64,000 nucleotides of DNA, taken from assembly GCA_001557505.1 (NCBI GenBank), contig LSAX01000005.1, positions 1,426,001-1,490,000 on the forward strand, written 5' to 3'. Below, in pieces: positions 11,781-23,671 of the stretch. Within the stretch, counting starts at the first letter, position 1. Every line of letters begins with the position of its first letter. The position numbers and the translations under genes are program-made. Below the pieces are notes generated by a model, which saw only the letters and a program-made list of their open reading frames with translations, was not told the DNA's origin and ran no database searches. The stretch is from Reticulascus tulasneorum (taxonomy: Eukaryota > Ascomycota > Sordariomycetes > Glomerellales > Reticulascaceae).

Positions 11781-12453
11781 TTTGCTTTTTTTCCGGTACT
11801 GGCATGTATGAACGGGACGGGCAAGGGGGCGGGGCTGGAAAACTAGAACTTGCAGATAGATGCATGGCGTTCAGGGCTACGGACCATGCATGGCATGGAA
11901 GCATGCGGACGGATTTAGTCACGGACTTTTGGACAATTCACCCCGGATTTAACTGTAAAAAAGCAAGCATCGATCATGAAATCGTATGAATTGGTATACC
12001 TACCAAATGCCAAGTCTCGTATCCCCCATTTGCTCAACATCCGCTTGCTCAATCTTAATTCTCCATCCACTCCACAAAGCGAGCATTTCGCCGGTATACC
12101 GCATCAGATTTCAGAAAGCTACCAGTGCCGCATGGCATTCTCCCCCCCTTGTTTTCTTGTTTCCTCCAGCCGTAGTTCGTGGTGTGATCGTTATGAACAT
12201 GGTGAAATTGTCGTCAAACGCGTAACAAAGTATTGGGGAGCCTAGGGGCATCCCGGGAGAGGAGTCGTATAAAACATAGTAAATCGGGAGGAGATTTTGG
12301 CGGCGCCAACTTCGAGGAGTTGTTACGAACCGCCTCTTTCGTCCTGAAAGTAAACGTCCAGCCTGGGCGGCTGACGTGTAAGGTGTGCTGGTCATGGTGA
12401 CATGAATCAAACCAATGACGAGCCAAAAACGTATGAATATGGCGAAGAGTCGC
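11781..12453. other. Convergent intergenic region, no supported gene
   Basis: About 670 bp between two convergent genes, expected to hold both 3' UTRs. No motif-bearing frame, RNA gene or repeat was recognised. Confidence 0.45.
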
Positions 12454-14248
12454 CTATCTAGAGGGGCGGTACGGACCATCCACTCTCACATCCTTGATTC
12501 CCTCGGGCATCATCCTCAGCCACTCGGTCCAGCTGTCAACATCGATGGGTTCGTCGCCCACGCGGATCGACAGGTGGACCTGCTGGCCTTCCGTGCTGAA
12601 GGGAAGGCTGGTCCTCAGAGGACCAATGTTGAGGGGTGCTAGGAGAATCGAAGGTAGTCTGGAGTTCCCGGACATCTGCATATGCAGCGGCGACGGGAAG
12701 CTCGTGATCGTTTCCCTTTCAGGATTTCTATCCTGGATCAGCTTGGGATAGTGGGATAGTAACTTCGAGTGAATCTCGGCTGCTGAAAACGGGTTCATGT
12801 AGCGTTGCGAGGCTCGGGTTTTGAGGTGGTCTATCAAGACCTTGGTGAAGGTGCTGCGTTCGAGCGTGTCCATATGCTCCTCGGACACGGCGGCGGCAAT
12901 CAGCTCGAGAACACCTTCCTGGCGGACCATTTTCGATGACGGGTAGTAGGCGGCGTCCATGATGATGAGGGTATCGGAGCAGGCTTCTTCGAGGATCTGC
13001 TGTATTCCACTCCACCGGATCGTCTCGGCCTTCTCCCTGTCCTTGGAACTGTAACGAGCCAATTGTTAATATCTGGCCAGGCAACTGTCAAGTAGCGGTA
13101 CGTACCTCGCGAGGACCATCTCTCGGTTGCTATCGAGATAAGAGTGCCCATTGTAGTAGACAATCTTGAGAACGTCACGCTGGTCACGATCTTCTGCAAA
13201 ATCGTTGATCCTTCGTGACAACCATCTCCAGGAGCTCTTGCAATCATTGGAAGAGGACGGAATGGTCTGTATCTGAAACGTATATCGGTAGTACTGGTCG
13301 AAAACATCGGCCAGCTCTTTGACGGTAGCCTGCACGCTGAGATCGGCATCATCCTGCCAGTAGAGGAAGAGGCACTGGGCGCTGGAATAACGGCTACGAT
13401 GCGGCGTGGAGAGGATCCTAGAAACGTTGGTCTGCAAGTCCGACTTCAGGCTGTCTATGCCCGGCAGAGTTGTCGGCTTGTCCAGGCGTGGACCCGAGGG
13501 CAACGGCGTTCGGATGCGCGACTCGCTGAGGGGCTGTCGGCCGAGCGGAGGAGTTGGGCTGTCAATATCCATCTCTTGGGGATCATGAGTGAACAGCGGC
13601 TTAACGTTGTTGAGACCAGGAGCGGGGCTCAATGGTCTCTGGCCAGACATTGAGGGAGCAATGTCTTGCAGGGTTGGGCTGTGGGAACGATGGTATTTCC
13701 TCACGGCATCCTCCCACGTCATATTGTGATGACTGGGATGGCACTTACAAGGCGAGAAATGTCAGTGATTATATGAGCCAAAAAACATGGCGGGTTTCGA
13801 GCCGCCGCGGGGGGGTTAAGAAACTCACAGCAACTCGCCTCCTCCGGCAGTCGTTGCATGCGCCGAGTTTTCTGATGAGGGCGGCTTTCTCTCTCTGTTG
13901 CTGAGACAAGGGACCCGTTCGCCTCCTGCTCGCGCGAACCCTGTTAGAGACGTCGGAGCCATCCTTAACATGGAAAATGGACGTGAGGTTAGGAGAGGTG
14001 TCGGCACTGTACGATGTGTTGTTGGTCTCGCTGGACATATTGGTAGCAGCAGAAGCCGTGGTGGCCTGGGTCGAGATGGACGAGTTGGTGTCCTTTCTCA
14101 ACGGGGGCGAAGCCGACTGACCGGGGGTGGGCGGCGGGAGTTGAGGTGAAGTTCGATGCTGTTGCTGCTGAGCAGCCGGGGCGGGGGATCTGGACTCATC
14201 GCCACCCGTCTTTGGAGGAGCTTCAAGCAGGCTAGGAGCTGGATGCAT
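12454..14248 (-). CDS. Zinc-motif protein with caspase-like (C14-fold) domain, catalytic Cys apparently replaced
   Basis: Three exons, 14248-13829, 13743-13106 and 13048-12454, keep phase across introns of 85 and 57 bp and give 550 residues. Exon 1 is Gln/Ser/Pro-rich and ends in a Cys/His motif, ACNDCRRRRVACHPSHHN (residues about 130-147), completed only after splicing; this is a probable zinc-binding element seen in fungal proteins. After a disordered linker comes a caspase-fold-like domain (about 265-480): KIVYYNGHS with the candidate catalytic His340, then LIIMDAAYY (Asp384-Ala385-Ala386), where fungal caspase-like proteins usually have DCC or DSC, then a GVLELIAAA strand and a FTKVLIDHL helix. 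The His is present but the Cys seems lost, so I infer a pseudo-enzyme or scaffold. An in-frame stop lies upstream of the ATG at 14248. The caspase-fold call rests on motif order only. Confidence 0.7.
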
Positions 14249-14934
14249 TCTGGAAAACAGGCTCTCCAAAGCCCATCATCGACTTCGGAAGGAGCGAGGT
14301 TGGTGACAGACAGGGCCAGATAAAATATTACCGGCTAGCCCTCAGAAGCTGAGAAGCCCCCACCGAGCTTCACCGACCACAGGCAGGTAAGGTTGATAAT
14401 ATATGAAAATGAGGGGCAGGTGTGATCTTCAGAAATAAAAATAAAAGTGGATGCCGGAAAGGGTCCCTGTCCTTTAAAGCCGAATTGCTGAGTTCGTGCT
14501 CACAGCTATCCACTCCAGGCGAACAAGGCGAAGAGCAGGCCGGGTCGCCAAAAAAGGGGGTTCGTGAGAGGTTTTGTTGCGCCTGGACCGGGGGAGGGGA
14601 AGAGAACGGAGGGAAGGACTGATGAGTTTCGGTGATGAGTCGTGAGATCTGAGGTGTGAAGGTGGGAGGTTGAAGGGCCGAGGCCAAGGTGCACGAATAA
14701 AATAAGGTCGGGTCAAGGGTTCGTGCACCGAGCACCGGAGAAGGGAAGCCAGGACCGGGGGTTATCTATGTATGTCCAACCGACTACCTTACTTCGAGCA
14801 AGGAGGGAGGAAAAAGATGGATGGGATGGGTTGGGATGGGATGGGATGATGCACCCTTGTTGATAGACAATTCTTTTTCTTTTGCCCTCGGGGCTTCTTC
14901 TTCGCCTCTGCCTGTCTCTCGCTCTCACGCACAC

Positions 14935-14956
14935 TCTCGCTCTCTCTCTCTCTCTC
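14935..14956. repeat. TC-rich microsatellite
   Basis: A run of CTCTCG/TCTCTC units about 22 bp long within the repeat-rich gap upstream of the caspase-like gene. Confidence 0.8.
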
Positions 14957-15024
14957 GCGGCGAGCGCTGTCTTGTTTCCTCTATCTGTCGCCGGGCGTGC
15001 AACAGAGAAGAAAATTGCTCCAAG

Positions 15025-15077
15025 TAGATAAATAAAATAAAACAAAATAAAATAACAATAAAAAATAAAAATAATAT
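15025..15077. repeat. A-rich AAAAT-type low-complexity tract
   Basis: About 50 bp made of AAATA/AAAAT units interrupted by single C bases, in an otherwise GC-balanced region. Confidence 0.75.
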
Positions 15078-15215
15078 GCTGCAGGGGGGAGGAAGGGAAC
15101 CCAGGGTCAGGGTGTCTGTCTGTCTGTCTTGTCTTGCCACCAATACAGGCTGGAGCGCTTGACCCGGCTCAGCGTATTTATTATTATTCCCTTTTCGTCT
15201 TGCTTCTTTTTCCCC

Positions 15216-15236
15216 CTGCTGCTGCTGCTGCTGCTG
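15216..15236. repeat. (CTG)7 trinucleotide repeat
   Basis: Seven uninterrupted CTG units in non-coding sequence. A second shorter CTG run lies near 15300. Confidence 0.85.
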
Positions 15237-15244
15237 CCCCAGAG

Positions 15245-15284
15245 GTATGTATGTATGTATGTATGTACGTAGCGTATGTATGTA
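15245..15284. repeat. ATGT tetranucleotide repeat
   Basis: Imperfect tandem GTAT/ATGT units, interrupted by one ACGTAGC segment, immediately 3' of the CTG run. Confidence 0.8.
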
Positions 15285-17798
15285 GGCCTTCTCTTCCCCT
15301 GCTGCTGCTGGATATGGAGCCGACACGAGGCGCGGGATGAGAATTTGGGGGGTAACGTTAAAGCAAGTACCTTTGCCTCCTTCGGTAGGTAATCTGGAAC
15401 CTAACCAAGGTGGTATGGACTAACTTAGTGTGGAGAGGTGGGAGGAAGCGCAATTTTTCCTTTCTCCACGATCCACACCCAGAGATCTCAAGGTGACCGC
15501 CGCTGCAGATCAACCGAAGGAGGGAGGGGAGGGGGGGGCCGGATGAGCAGCCCCAAAAATCGTCTGGGGGTCAAATATGGATGTGGACCGGAATGGAGGC
15601 AGATACGATCGAACTAGGTATCCGGATTGCCAGAGTAGATAGATGAGCAGATGGATAGATTGGACGAAGCATCTATCGTATGTACATACATAGGGAAAAC
15701 TCATGTGGCATGACCCCCGGGGGGTAGGAGGGGCGTCTCTAGAAAACAAGAAGAGGCAGAATACGTGCGTATGGATTCGATGGGGATTGTCTAGGCAATT
15801 GCGCGATATCTGGAAGCCAACCGAACCCCCCAATCTAATAAGTCAAAGGTGGATGCCGGAGGGGATGTAAGTGGAAAAGTTGAAGCAGTAGGTGAGTGAC
15901 TTAGTCCCGGGAGGGGGGAGGATTGTTGTCAAGTTTATCTTCTGAGGGGGGGTGTGGGCTGGGGATCCTGACAAAGCTATGAAGGTTGGGAGGTACGAAG
16001 TAAGCAGTAGTAGTTAGTAGCAACTACCTTCACTTGGGATATAGGCAGTGTAGCTAATCCATGCCTGACGATTGGTGAGGATGAAAGGTGGTGAGTGATG
16101 AGATGAGTATCACGGGTGTGTGCCTTTACACCGTTGGCAGGTGAGGTCCCCTGTTTGGGAAGTAGGTCGTCGAGGACGGGGGACGAAGTTGTTGCATACG
16201 TCTCGGCGGCAGTGATATGAAAATTGTGAGATATGACGGATCGCCTTGCTCTTCGTTTACTCCACAAACGCCATCATCTGGAAGAAGCGACCGAGCAGAC
16301 CAAGAAGAGAGAGTAGGTTAAGCTCGAATGGACGATATGCACACCACGTGGACCCTGTCACTTTTCCCTCCTCCTCCTCCTCCTACTCCTCCAGGCTCCT
16401 CCTCGTCAACTCTCGCCTATCCTCATCCCGCCCCGCCTATCCCGTCCTCTTCTTCCCTCAATTGACATGGGAACTCAGTTATTCACCTTGCCCGAAACTG
16501 TGACCTCACCATATTTCCACCCACATCTATCAGGTCAGCCACCCAACTGCCAGGCAAACCCCCTTCCATCACATCTTGTTTCTGTCGGCTTTGGGTCCTC
16601 GTCTTCCCTCCTCCGTCCTCTGGATCGATCGCAAGATACAGTAATTATGCAAGTACTTTACATACCTACCCTAGGTACTGGAAGACAGAGAGGGATTGGA
16701 ATGTCTAGTCTGTACCTTGTGTGCATAACCTAACGTATAGGTCATACATAAACAATGCAGGTATAAGGTGTTCACAGCATCCAAACCTCATCATCACAAT
16801 TTACACCAAGGAACCCTTACCCGCTTCTCCGAGTGCAGAATGGGGCATGTCTACATAAGGAGAGCCCCCCACACATCCAATAACTTCCCTTAGTATGTCT
16901 CTCTCACCGGGACCTGCCGCCAGCCTCACCGCAAGTCCCCCATCCGAGAGGCCGCGAACCCTGGCCTCCCCCTTCATCCAACCGCCACCTCAGTAAATGC
17001 TGAATAACTCACACGACTGTGAAAATTAAAAACAAAAAGCACCATCCGAGTCCAATCAGCCCATATCAAACACCGTTCATTTGCTGCTCCATATGCATGG
17101 CCGCCTGCAATCATTTCCTGCTCCCTCAGCCAATTAATCCCAGAGCAAGCCCAGCCTAACCTCTGCCAACCGTGCGTCGGAGCCGTCATTCGTTCGCGCT
17201 CTCGCTCCTCTCCCCCCCTCATTATCCGCTGTCTGCCTCATATTACACACCTGTCCGCCCTCTTCCATTCTCTCGTTAGAAACCCCAGATGGCGGATGGC
17301 CGGGGGGTGGTAGGAGGCGGGGACCCACTTCTTCGGATTGTCTAAATTCGTTCTTCCAGCACTAACTCAACGCCCCCTAGACAGACAGACTTTCAATACT
17401 TGTCGCCGACTGGTCCATGGCAGGAGGAAAAGCCCTCTCTCCACCGGCTTGACACCGTCGCTGTACGCAGAGACCTACCTAAGCTAAGGAGAAGGGGGAG
17501 GGGGCTAGCGGCATATGCACGACAGACTTGCACACAGTGGTGGATTTAAGCACTTTGTGTGCGCGAACGAAATAACTCGAACTACCTACCTTGGCTACCT
17601 TCCTGCGCTTGCATTCTGCCACCCACCGGGATGCATGTGCTCCTCCGCCTATACCTCTTTTCTTCTCTGCTCCTCCTCGAACTCTCCGAAGGTTTTTTAT
17701 GTAGACATGTCGGTAGGTGTATCAGCAAATAGCACGTCTGAGGCAACCTAGTGCCACAACTGGCGTCGGTCTGGCCGCTGTGATAGCCAGAAAGTGTC

Positions 17799-18101
17799 AT
17801 GATGCCCAACGCCTCCTACGGCATCTGTCACTGCACCGTCGCCATGGCCAACGTGGCCAACGCCTTCTGCCGCACCATCACATCCCGTATGTCCGTCACC
17901 CTCTCTCCCTTTCGTCTCCATGTCGCATGTGTGTCTTCCACACACCTAGGTAGCTTCAGCGGCTTCGGTCGGCAAGGTGTCAATCCTCCCCCCCTCCTCT
18001 GTCTCCCCCACCCAACTCGCGAAGCCCCCAAGCCCTCCTCCAGCCCGATCTGGTATCGCGTTCCTGCTAGACACTGCCAATCCTTCCACGCCATCTCATA
18101 A
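17799..18101 (+). CDS. Possible small gene, unknown product (low confidence)
   Basis: The first 26 codons from ATG 17799 end in G or C almost without exception, unlike the surrounding gap, and translate to a Cys/Ala/Asn-rich stretch (SYGICHCTVAMANVANAFCR). A GTATGT donor at 17887 and a CCTAG acceptor at 17949 define a possible 63-bp intron; splicing gives about 79 residues and read-through 100, because the intron is a multiple of three and has no stop. After the candidate intron the codon bias fades and the sequence becomes proline-rich, so the downstream exon or the gene's 3' end may be different. No signal peptide or known domain is visible. This could be the first exon of a longer gene or a chance open frame. 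Confidence 0.25.
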   Translation: MMPNASYGICHCTVAMANVANAFCRTITSRMSVTLSPFRLHVACVSSTHLGSFSGFGRQGVNPPPLLCLPHPTREAPKPSSSPIWYRVPARHCQSFHAIS

Positions 18102-19040
18102 AGGTGGAGACGCCTGCCTTTTCCCTCACCGTCGAAAATTGGAAATTTTTGTTGAGCGAGGATAGTCGATGTGACACCGAGTGGCATCATGCCCGAAATC
18201 CCCTGCCCAAGAATTGCCCGTGTCTTCAGTGGTCGGAAGCGGGTCGGAGGAATGCAGACCGAGACTACACCACACACACCCCCCTTCTCTAACCTCCATG
18301 CTGGCATTGCAGACGCGAAGGACGAGGCTGATTTGCCCTTTTTGTGAGCCGGAGTGGTGGTGGTGGAGGGGCAGCACTCATTGCTCACCGGCTGAATAGG
18401 CTGTTGAAGTGCTCAGCGAATAGTTCATCCCATCTTTATCTTTTGCAGCCTGTCGTCACCGAAACAACTTTGCTGCTCGTCGCCGTAAACGCACTTTGTT
18501 GCATCCTACGGGCGTACGCTTGAGCTTGATAAGCTCGACCTGTGTCACAAAGTTTAGACAGCTCACGCCCGCCTGAGAACAATGGCCATGTGTGTACGAA
18601 GTACTTTTTGCAATGCCAAGGCTTCGGTGACATGCGTGCTCGCGCAGCCGCTTTCATGAGCTCGGGAGCCAAGACTTGACCACGGAGTTTACTGCCCTCG
18701 CGAACCCGGCCTGTCTCTTCTTGGTCAGTTATCAGATGCAAGATGGAATGACGTCTAAAAACAGTTAGAGACCCCGCCGGCCCCGGATGAAGATGGGCGA
18801 ATCGACCTACCTTATAGGGACAGGAGGAATTAGCAGTACTAGTGGTCTGACCATGATGTGATCACGGAATATCTTTTGGTAAAAATCCCCTGAGCTTAGG
18901 CATCGAACTGCGTTATACTATTTAGTAGACAACATGGCTGAAGAATACTACGTAGTAATAGAGCCATACCCAATCCAGAACCTTACTCCTAGCCCGTCCA
19001 ATCCCATGAAGTCCCGCTCCTTACGCGTTCTATGCGTATT
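18102..19040. other. Intergenic, no supported gene
   Basis: About 0.9 kb between the doubtful small gene and the 3' end of the aspartic protease gene. Open frames here lack recognisable motifs. Confidence 0.4.
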
Positions 19041-20484
19041 CTATAGGTCCTTTGTAGCAAAACCCAGCTCGTTGTTGCCTCCATGGAAAACCACAAACTG
19101 TGACTTCAGAAACACATCCCCGTAAATCGCAAATGGCAGGCCAGTCGCACTCTGCAAGCCCCCGAAACAGGTTGTCGCCGTCTCGAGATCGTCCGTATCC
19201 ACAGGCGCGAACTTGATGAAATCCCCAGGGATCACCGCGTCGTACGTCTCGATGTTGGCCGTGAACGACGGCAGCGCCTCCTGGCAGGAGAAGATGTACC
19301 CACCAGTCGTGTTGTCGTAGCGTGCGCTCTGCACTTGGGCGTAGTACGCGTTCACGATGGCGTCCGGGAGCAGGAGCAGCGTGGTCCCCGTGTCTGCGAT
19401 GGCGACGTGCGGAGCCGGTATGGGGGTGCTGTTGCCGATGGTGAACCCTTGCGAGGCGAATTGCCAGAAGCCTCTGGTTTTGTTCACCGGGATAAAGGTG
19501 ATGTCTCCTGTGAACTCAGTCGGATCCAAGAAACCAAAGTTATAATTTCCTGCTATCACTGAGGTCAGTGCGGGCAGACAAGTCCGAGATCTGCATTACA
19601 TACCTTCGGATTTCTTGAGATTGGCAGTGAACAAGGGCATGGCCAGATTGTTGAGCGCATTCTCGAAGAATGTCTTTTGCTGGACTGGCTTGACTGTGTT
19701 GATCGTCCCAAACGCCAGCCCGACAAGACCAGACTGCGCTTCGTTCCTGCTGAATGATGCCGAGACGTTCGTTGCCGATTCTATAGTCTGGTTCTCGACC
19801 GTCACGCCTCCGATCGTGACGGTGTCGGTGTACACATTGCCATTAGAAGAGCTCCCGTCCCCGTAGCGTATCTGCCAGGTAGCTCCTTCCACTTGCTGCG
19901 CTGTTGAGCTCGCTGTGATGTCGAAAATTGTCTGCCCAGCCACTTGGCTCTGGGGAGTTTCGCTGCTGAAGACCCATAGATCGGACGAACCCGTGTCGAA
20001 ATTCAGGTTCAGCGTTTGCGGTGGCGTGCCAATCTGAACGGGGCAGAGATACTGGGTGTCGAGCTCTGCAGGAATAGCCGCAACCTCACCTGCGTAGATG
20101 TTCAGCTGCGCCGCATACCCATCCAGTGCTCAACAACATACCTTGGGGAGCATCAGTAGTGGCATTGCCCGACTTGCCTCCTTTCCCCCCGCCACCATTC
20201 GGTCTTTTCCCACCCAAACCAAGCTCCTCGAGGATCTGCTCAATGACGGAGAGCAGGTCAGGCGGGATCTGCTGCCCGAACTTCGAGTGTGCTCTAGCCA
20301 TGGCAATGGGACCTCGCCGTGATCCAGTGTAATACTTCGTATTTGGAACTTGCTGGATCCGAAACGTTGCGCCGCCAAGAGTAGCAATCTCAAAGACCTC
20401 AAGCCGAGTTAGGGGGGCAGCATAAACCAGGCTACCAAGGGAAGAGGTAAGCGCTGCCAGAGCAGCTAAGGCGGTATGCCTCAT
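19041..20484 (-). CDS. Secreted pepsin-like aspartic protease (family A1)
   Basis: Three exons, 20484-20142, 20089-19604 and 19549-19041, joined across introns of 52 and 54 bp, encode 445 residues. It is an extracellular endopeptidase of the penicillopepsin type. A signal peptide ([22 protein letters not shown]) leads into a propeptide of about 95 residues, ending in a Gly/Lys-rich spacer with a KR pair. The mature enzyme has both catalytic motifs: [11 protein letters not shown] (Asp146) and [11 protein letters not shown] (Asp329), the YGDGSS flap and the NELGFATK C-terminus typical of the family. Two Cys flank the late EALPSF..TTCFGG segment and could form the usual single disulfide. There is no GPI-type tail, so it should be released. 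It is probably involved in acid proteolysis and nutrition. Confidence 0.93.
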
Positions 20485-22335
20485 GATGAACGCAAGGCAC
20501 AGAGACGCAACAAGTTGAGGTCAGGAGCGGCGGTTCGAGAGCAAACACAAATATTCCGCCGAGACAAACTCTCTATATCAAAAACAAGAGCACAAGAGCC
20601 AAGGAAAGAAAGATGAAGAAATGAAGAAATGAAGAAACAAAGAACGGGTGCCGAGAGACTTGGGACGCAACAAGCTTTTGCCAAGTTCCCCATGCTCTTC
20701 ATTCATGCGAAACTCACCCAAGAGTGTCCGTTTCGTACAGACTCGGGACCCAATCACATCTTGATTTGGACAAGTCGTAAGGGGAGTTATTGCAAATCCC
20801 CCAGCGTGGCAATAGAGATCCGAACGCGACAGGTATTTGACAAGGGTTAGTTGAGCCGGCGGAGGAATCGAAGGCGGTGCCTCGTTGGCAAACGTAAGCC
20901 TTGACAGGCCATTCGACAGAGGCACGGATCCAGGACGCGAGCCGCTGCTCATGCCAATTCTGCGACGTGAAGGTGGAGAGTCTGGACGGCTCTTGTCCTG
21001 CTGGCGCCTGCGCTGACGGGCATGAAGTCGGCTTCCGATCTGGGGGTTTTGTTTGGGACGAGATGGAGGCTCTCCGGGCCAGCCAGTGAGTACCGCCGGA
21101 TGCTTGGCATACGAAACCGCTAAGGTCGGCAATCGGCCCCTGTGCAACAATCGAGATGTTTTAAAGATGCCGAACTTCCAGCACATAGCTCACGGGCAGC
21201 CTTCGCAGTGCGTACCCCAGGAGCAATCTGTACAAATTCGGAGCGGGAAAAAAATGACAGACATGTCCGTCTCCTGAGAAATGCGAGGCTCACGTACTGG
21301 TCTCGCACTCATTCACTCACAGGCCCAAGGCAACACTATCGAGAAGTTCGTTCAGAACACCAGGAGCTCGAGGATCGCCGGCAGCTTGCCGATCAGGATG
21401 AGAAACTTTATGCAGGCCAACCGGAGCTCATTTGGTCGTTGCGGCTGCGCGGGAGTTCTTGGGGCATTTGCACATGTTCGGCTCAGTCATCGGCAGAGCG
21501 ATCAATTAAGACATGTGCCTCGAGGATTCGTACACGAACTGTCAAAATAGCGCAAGAGAATCCAAAGTTACAGCACCATTTTCATCCCTCATCTCTTCAG
21601 CGTGTGAGCAAGCTAGGTTGAAGGAATTTTGTAAATTCGCCTGGGAAAGCATGCATCGACCTATCACTTGGCTTGGTTGATGCGCGTTTTGCTACATGAC
21701 GAAATTACCTAGATTAAAAGGGAATACCTAGAGGACGCGCCTGTACTTGGGTTCATGTGAGGGTGTCGTCAATCTTGCCAAGACATCGAAAGCGGCTGAT
21801 CATCAGTGCACTCATTCTTGGCAGAGGGATCCTCGATTTAGAGCCCCTTTGAACTCTGTTGCGGTGCAGGCAATCGCTCTTTCATTGCTACATTTGACCA
21901 CCCACACCTAACAGAAACGATCAAAGAACCCATTGCCTGTTAAGCTCATCGTGACCGCGGATAATCATCCCGGTCCCCAATCCAACAGGCACGCAGTGAA
22001 GAGCGATACCACGATTAGTAATCTCTGATTGGCCCTGGAATATTCTTGGCCACCCCGCAAACTCCGATGGCAAGGGACGCTGAATGTCACTAGAGGCACC
22101 AAAGCCTTACGCGTCAGGTCTCAGGGAGTCGTGTGTTGTCGGTGCTTACGATGCCTGAACTGATCCTTCTGGAGCTTTCCAATCTAATTATTCAGGTCGC
22201 ATATGATATTCTCCCTCTGGCGGTCTCCTTTTTTGGCTTTCTTTTACTCGATGGGGGCTCAACTTCTTTAGATTTCATTTGACTCCCTAACCGTGAGACA
22301 CTCGACTCATTGTTCACGAAACGTACCCAGCAAAA
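20485..22335. promoter_or_regulatory. Divergent intergenic region between aspartic protease and WSS1-like gene
   Basis: About 1.85 kb that must contain the promoters of two divergent genes. Frames of 150-200 codons occur on both strands but have no motif or coding-like codon use. No repeat stands out. Confidence 0.4.
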
Positions 22336-23671
22336 ATGGCCGAGCACGATGCCTTGGTGCTCTCCTACTCGCATCTGGCGGAATTCCCCAGGTCCAAGGA
22401 AGCTCTGCACACGCTGAAGAAGGTGGCTTCCTTGGTGAAGCCTATAATGAGAGCCAGAGGATGGACTGTCCGAGAGCTTGCGGAATTCTATCCAGACCAA
22501 GCAAACCTGCTCGGTGAGTAGGGGCATTGCTTGAATTTCTGACGCTGGAACTAACCAGTCTTTGCGACCAGGTCTGAATGTCAATCGGGGACAGAGAATT
22601 CTACTACGTCTACGATACCCAGGTGACCGGAACCAGTTCGCACCCATCGAGCAAGTCGTCGACACTATGCTCCACGAGCTATCCCACATCGTCCACGGAC
22701 CGCACGATGGCAAGTTTCATGCGCTCTGGAACCAGCTACGAGACGAGCACGAGGGTCTGGTCATGAAGGGATACACAGGCGAAGGGTTCCTCTCTGAAGG
22801 ACACCGGCTTGGCGGGGGTAGACTGCCGATGAACGAAGCTCGCAGAGTCGCCCGGGCGGCGGCGGAGAAGCGACGTGTTCTCACCAAAGGATCAGGACAG
22901 CGCCTCGGTGGCTCTGCTCCGCGCCCTGGGCAGGACATTCGTAGGGTAATCGCTGGTGCAGTGGACCGGAGAAATCGAAGCTTGGAAGGCTGTGGCAATA
23001 CCAACCACAACGAGAGAGAGATTCAGGCAATATCGGACACTGCCACAAGAAACGGTTTCAAGACACAAGCTGAGGAAGATGCCGCCAATGAGGCTGCCAT
23101 TGCGCAAGCTTTCTGGGATTTGGTGCAAGAGGAAGAGCGACAAAAGTACGGCAACTATTACATCCCACCGACCTCACAGAATCCTACTGGGAACGGTGGC
23201 GGCACAGTGATGAGCGACGAAGCTGGCTCGAGGCAGTCGATCCCGTCTTCCAGAACAGTGTCTGGGCCGCCGCCACCGATACCAAGCGCGGAAACACGCC
23301 CGCCGTTACCGTCATCCTCAAGCTCACAGCAGAAACCGCCGCCACCAGTCGTGCAATCCGAGCGGGGATGGACATGTAGCATTTGCACTCTCCACAACCA
23401 ATCGACGCACCTTTGCTGCGATGCATGTGGAACAGAGAAGGGAGAGGATCCCCATAGGGAGGTGTGGTCGCCATCCGGCTCTACGAAGCAGCAAACAAGA
23501 ACCACCATCGACCTCACGAAGAGCTCGTCAAGTGGCAAGTTACCCGCCGACACGTCAACTCCTACTCCTCCGCAGTCCCAGACTTGGCAGTGTTCGTTTT
23601 GTGGCACGAAGATGGGCCGACAATGGTGGACATGTTCCACATGTGGAGTCATGAAGGACAGCTCAAGGTGA
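22336..23671 (+). CDS. WSS1-like DNA-dependent metalloprotease (WLM domain) with two RanBP2-type zinc fingers
   Basis: Two exons, 22336-22513 and 22572-23671, joined across a 58-bp intron, give 425 residues. WSS1/SPRTN-type proteases digest proteins crosslinked to DNA and act with SUMO and Cdc48. The WLM domain (about 1-160) has the zinc site HELSHIVHGPHD: ligands His94, His98 and His104 and catalytic Glu95. Downstream are a disordered linker, a first RanBP2-type finger (WTCSICTLHNQSTHLCCDACG), a likely SUMO-interacting stretch (IDLTKSSSS) and a second finger at the C-terminus (WQCSFCGTKMGRQWWTCSTCG). The order matches fungal Wss1 homologues. The splice joins residue 59-60 (LLG/LN) and preserves the domain, supporting the intron. 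Nucleus or nuclear periphery is expected. Confidence 0.92.

Larger units (their letters stand above)
14249..17798. other. Long intergenic region rich in simple repeats
   Basis: About 3.5 kb upstream of the caspase-like gene without a supported protein gene. It carries a TC tract, an A-rich AAAAT tract, a CTG run and ATGT repeats (listed separately) plus many G-runs. It may hold a long 5' leader for the caspase-like gene or a non-coding transcript; neither can be shown from sequence. Confidence 0.45.

Noticed and set aside
13744..13828. Possible tRNA-like B-box in the first intron of the caspase-like gene
   Set aside because: The GGTTTCGAGCC match has an extra base and no cloverleaf can be drawn.
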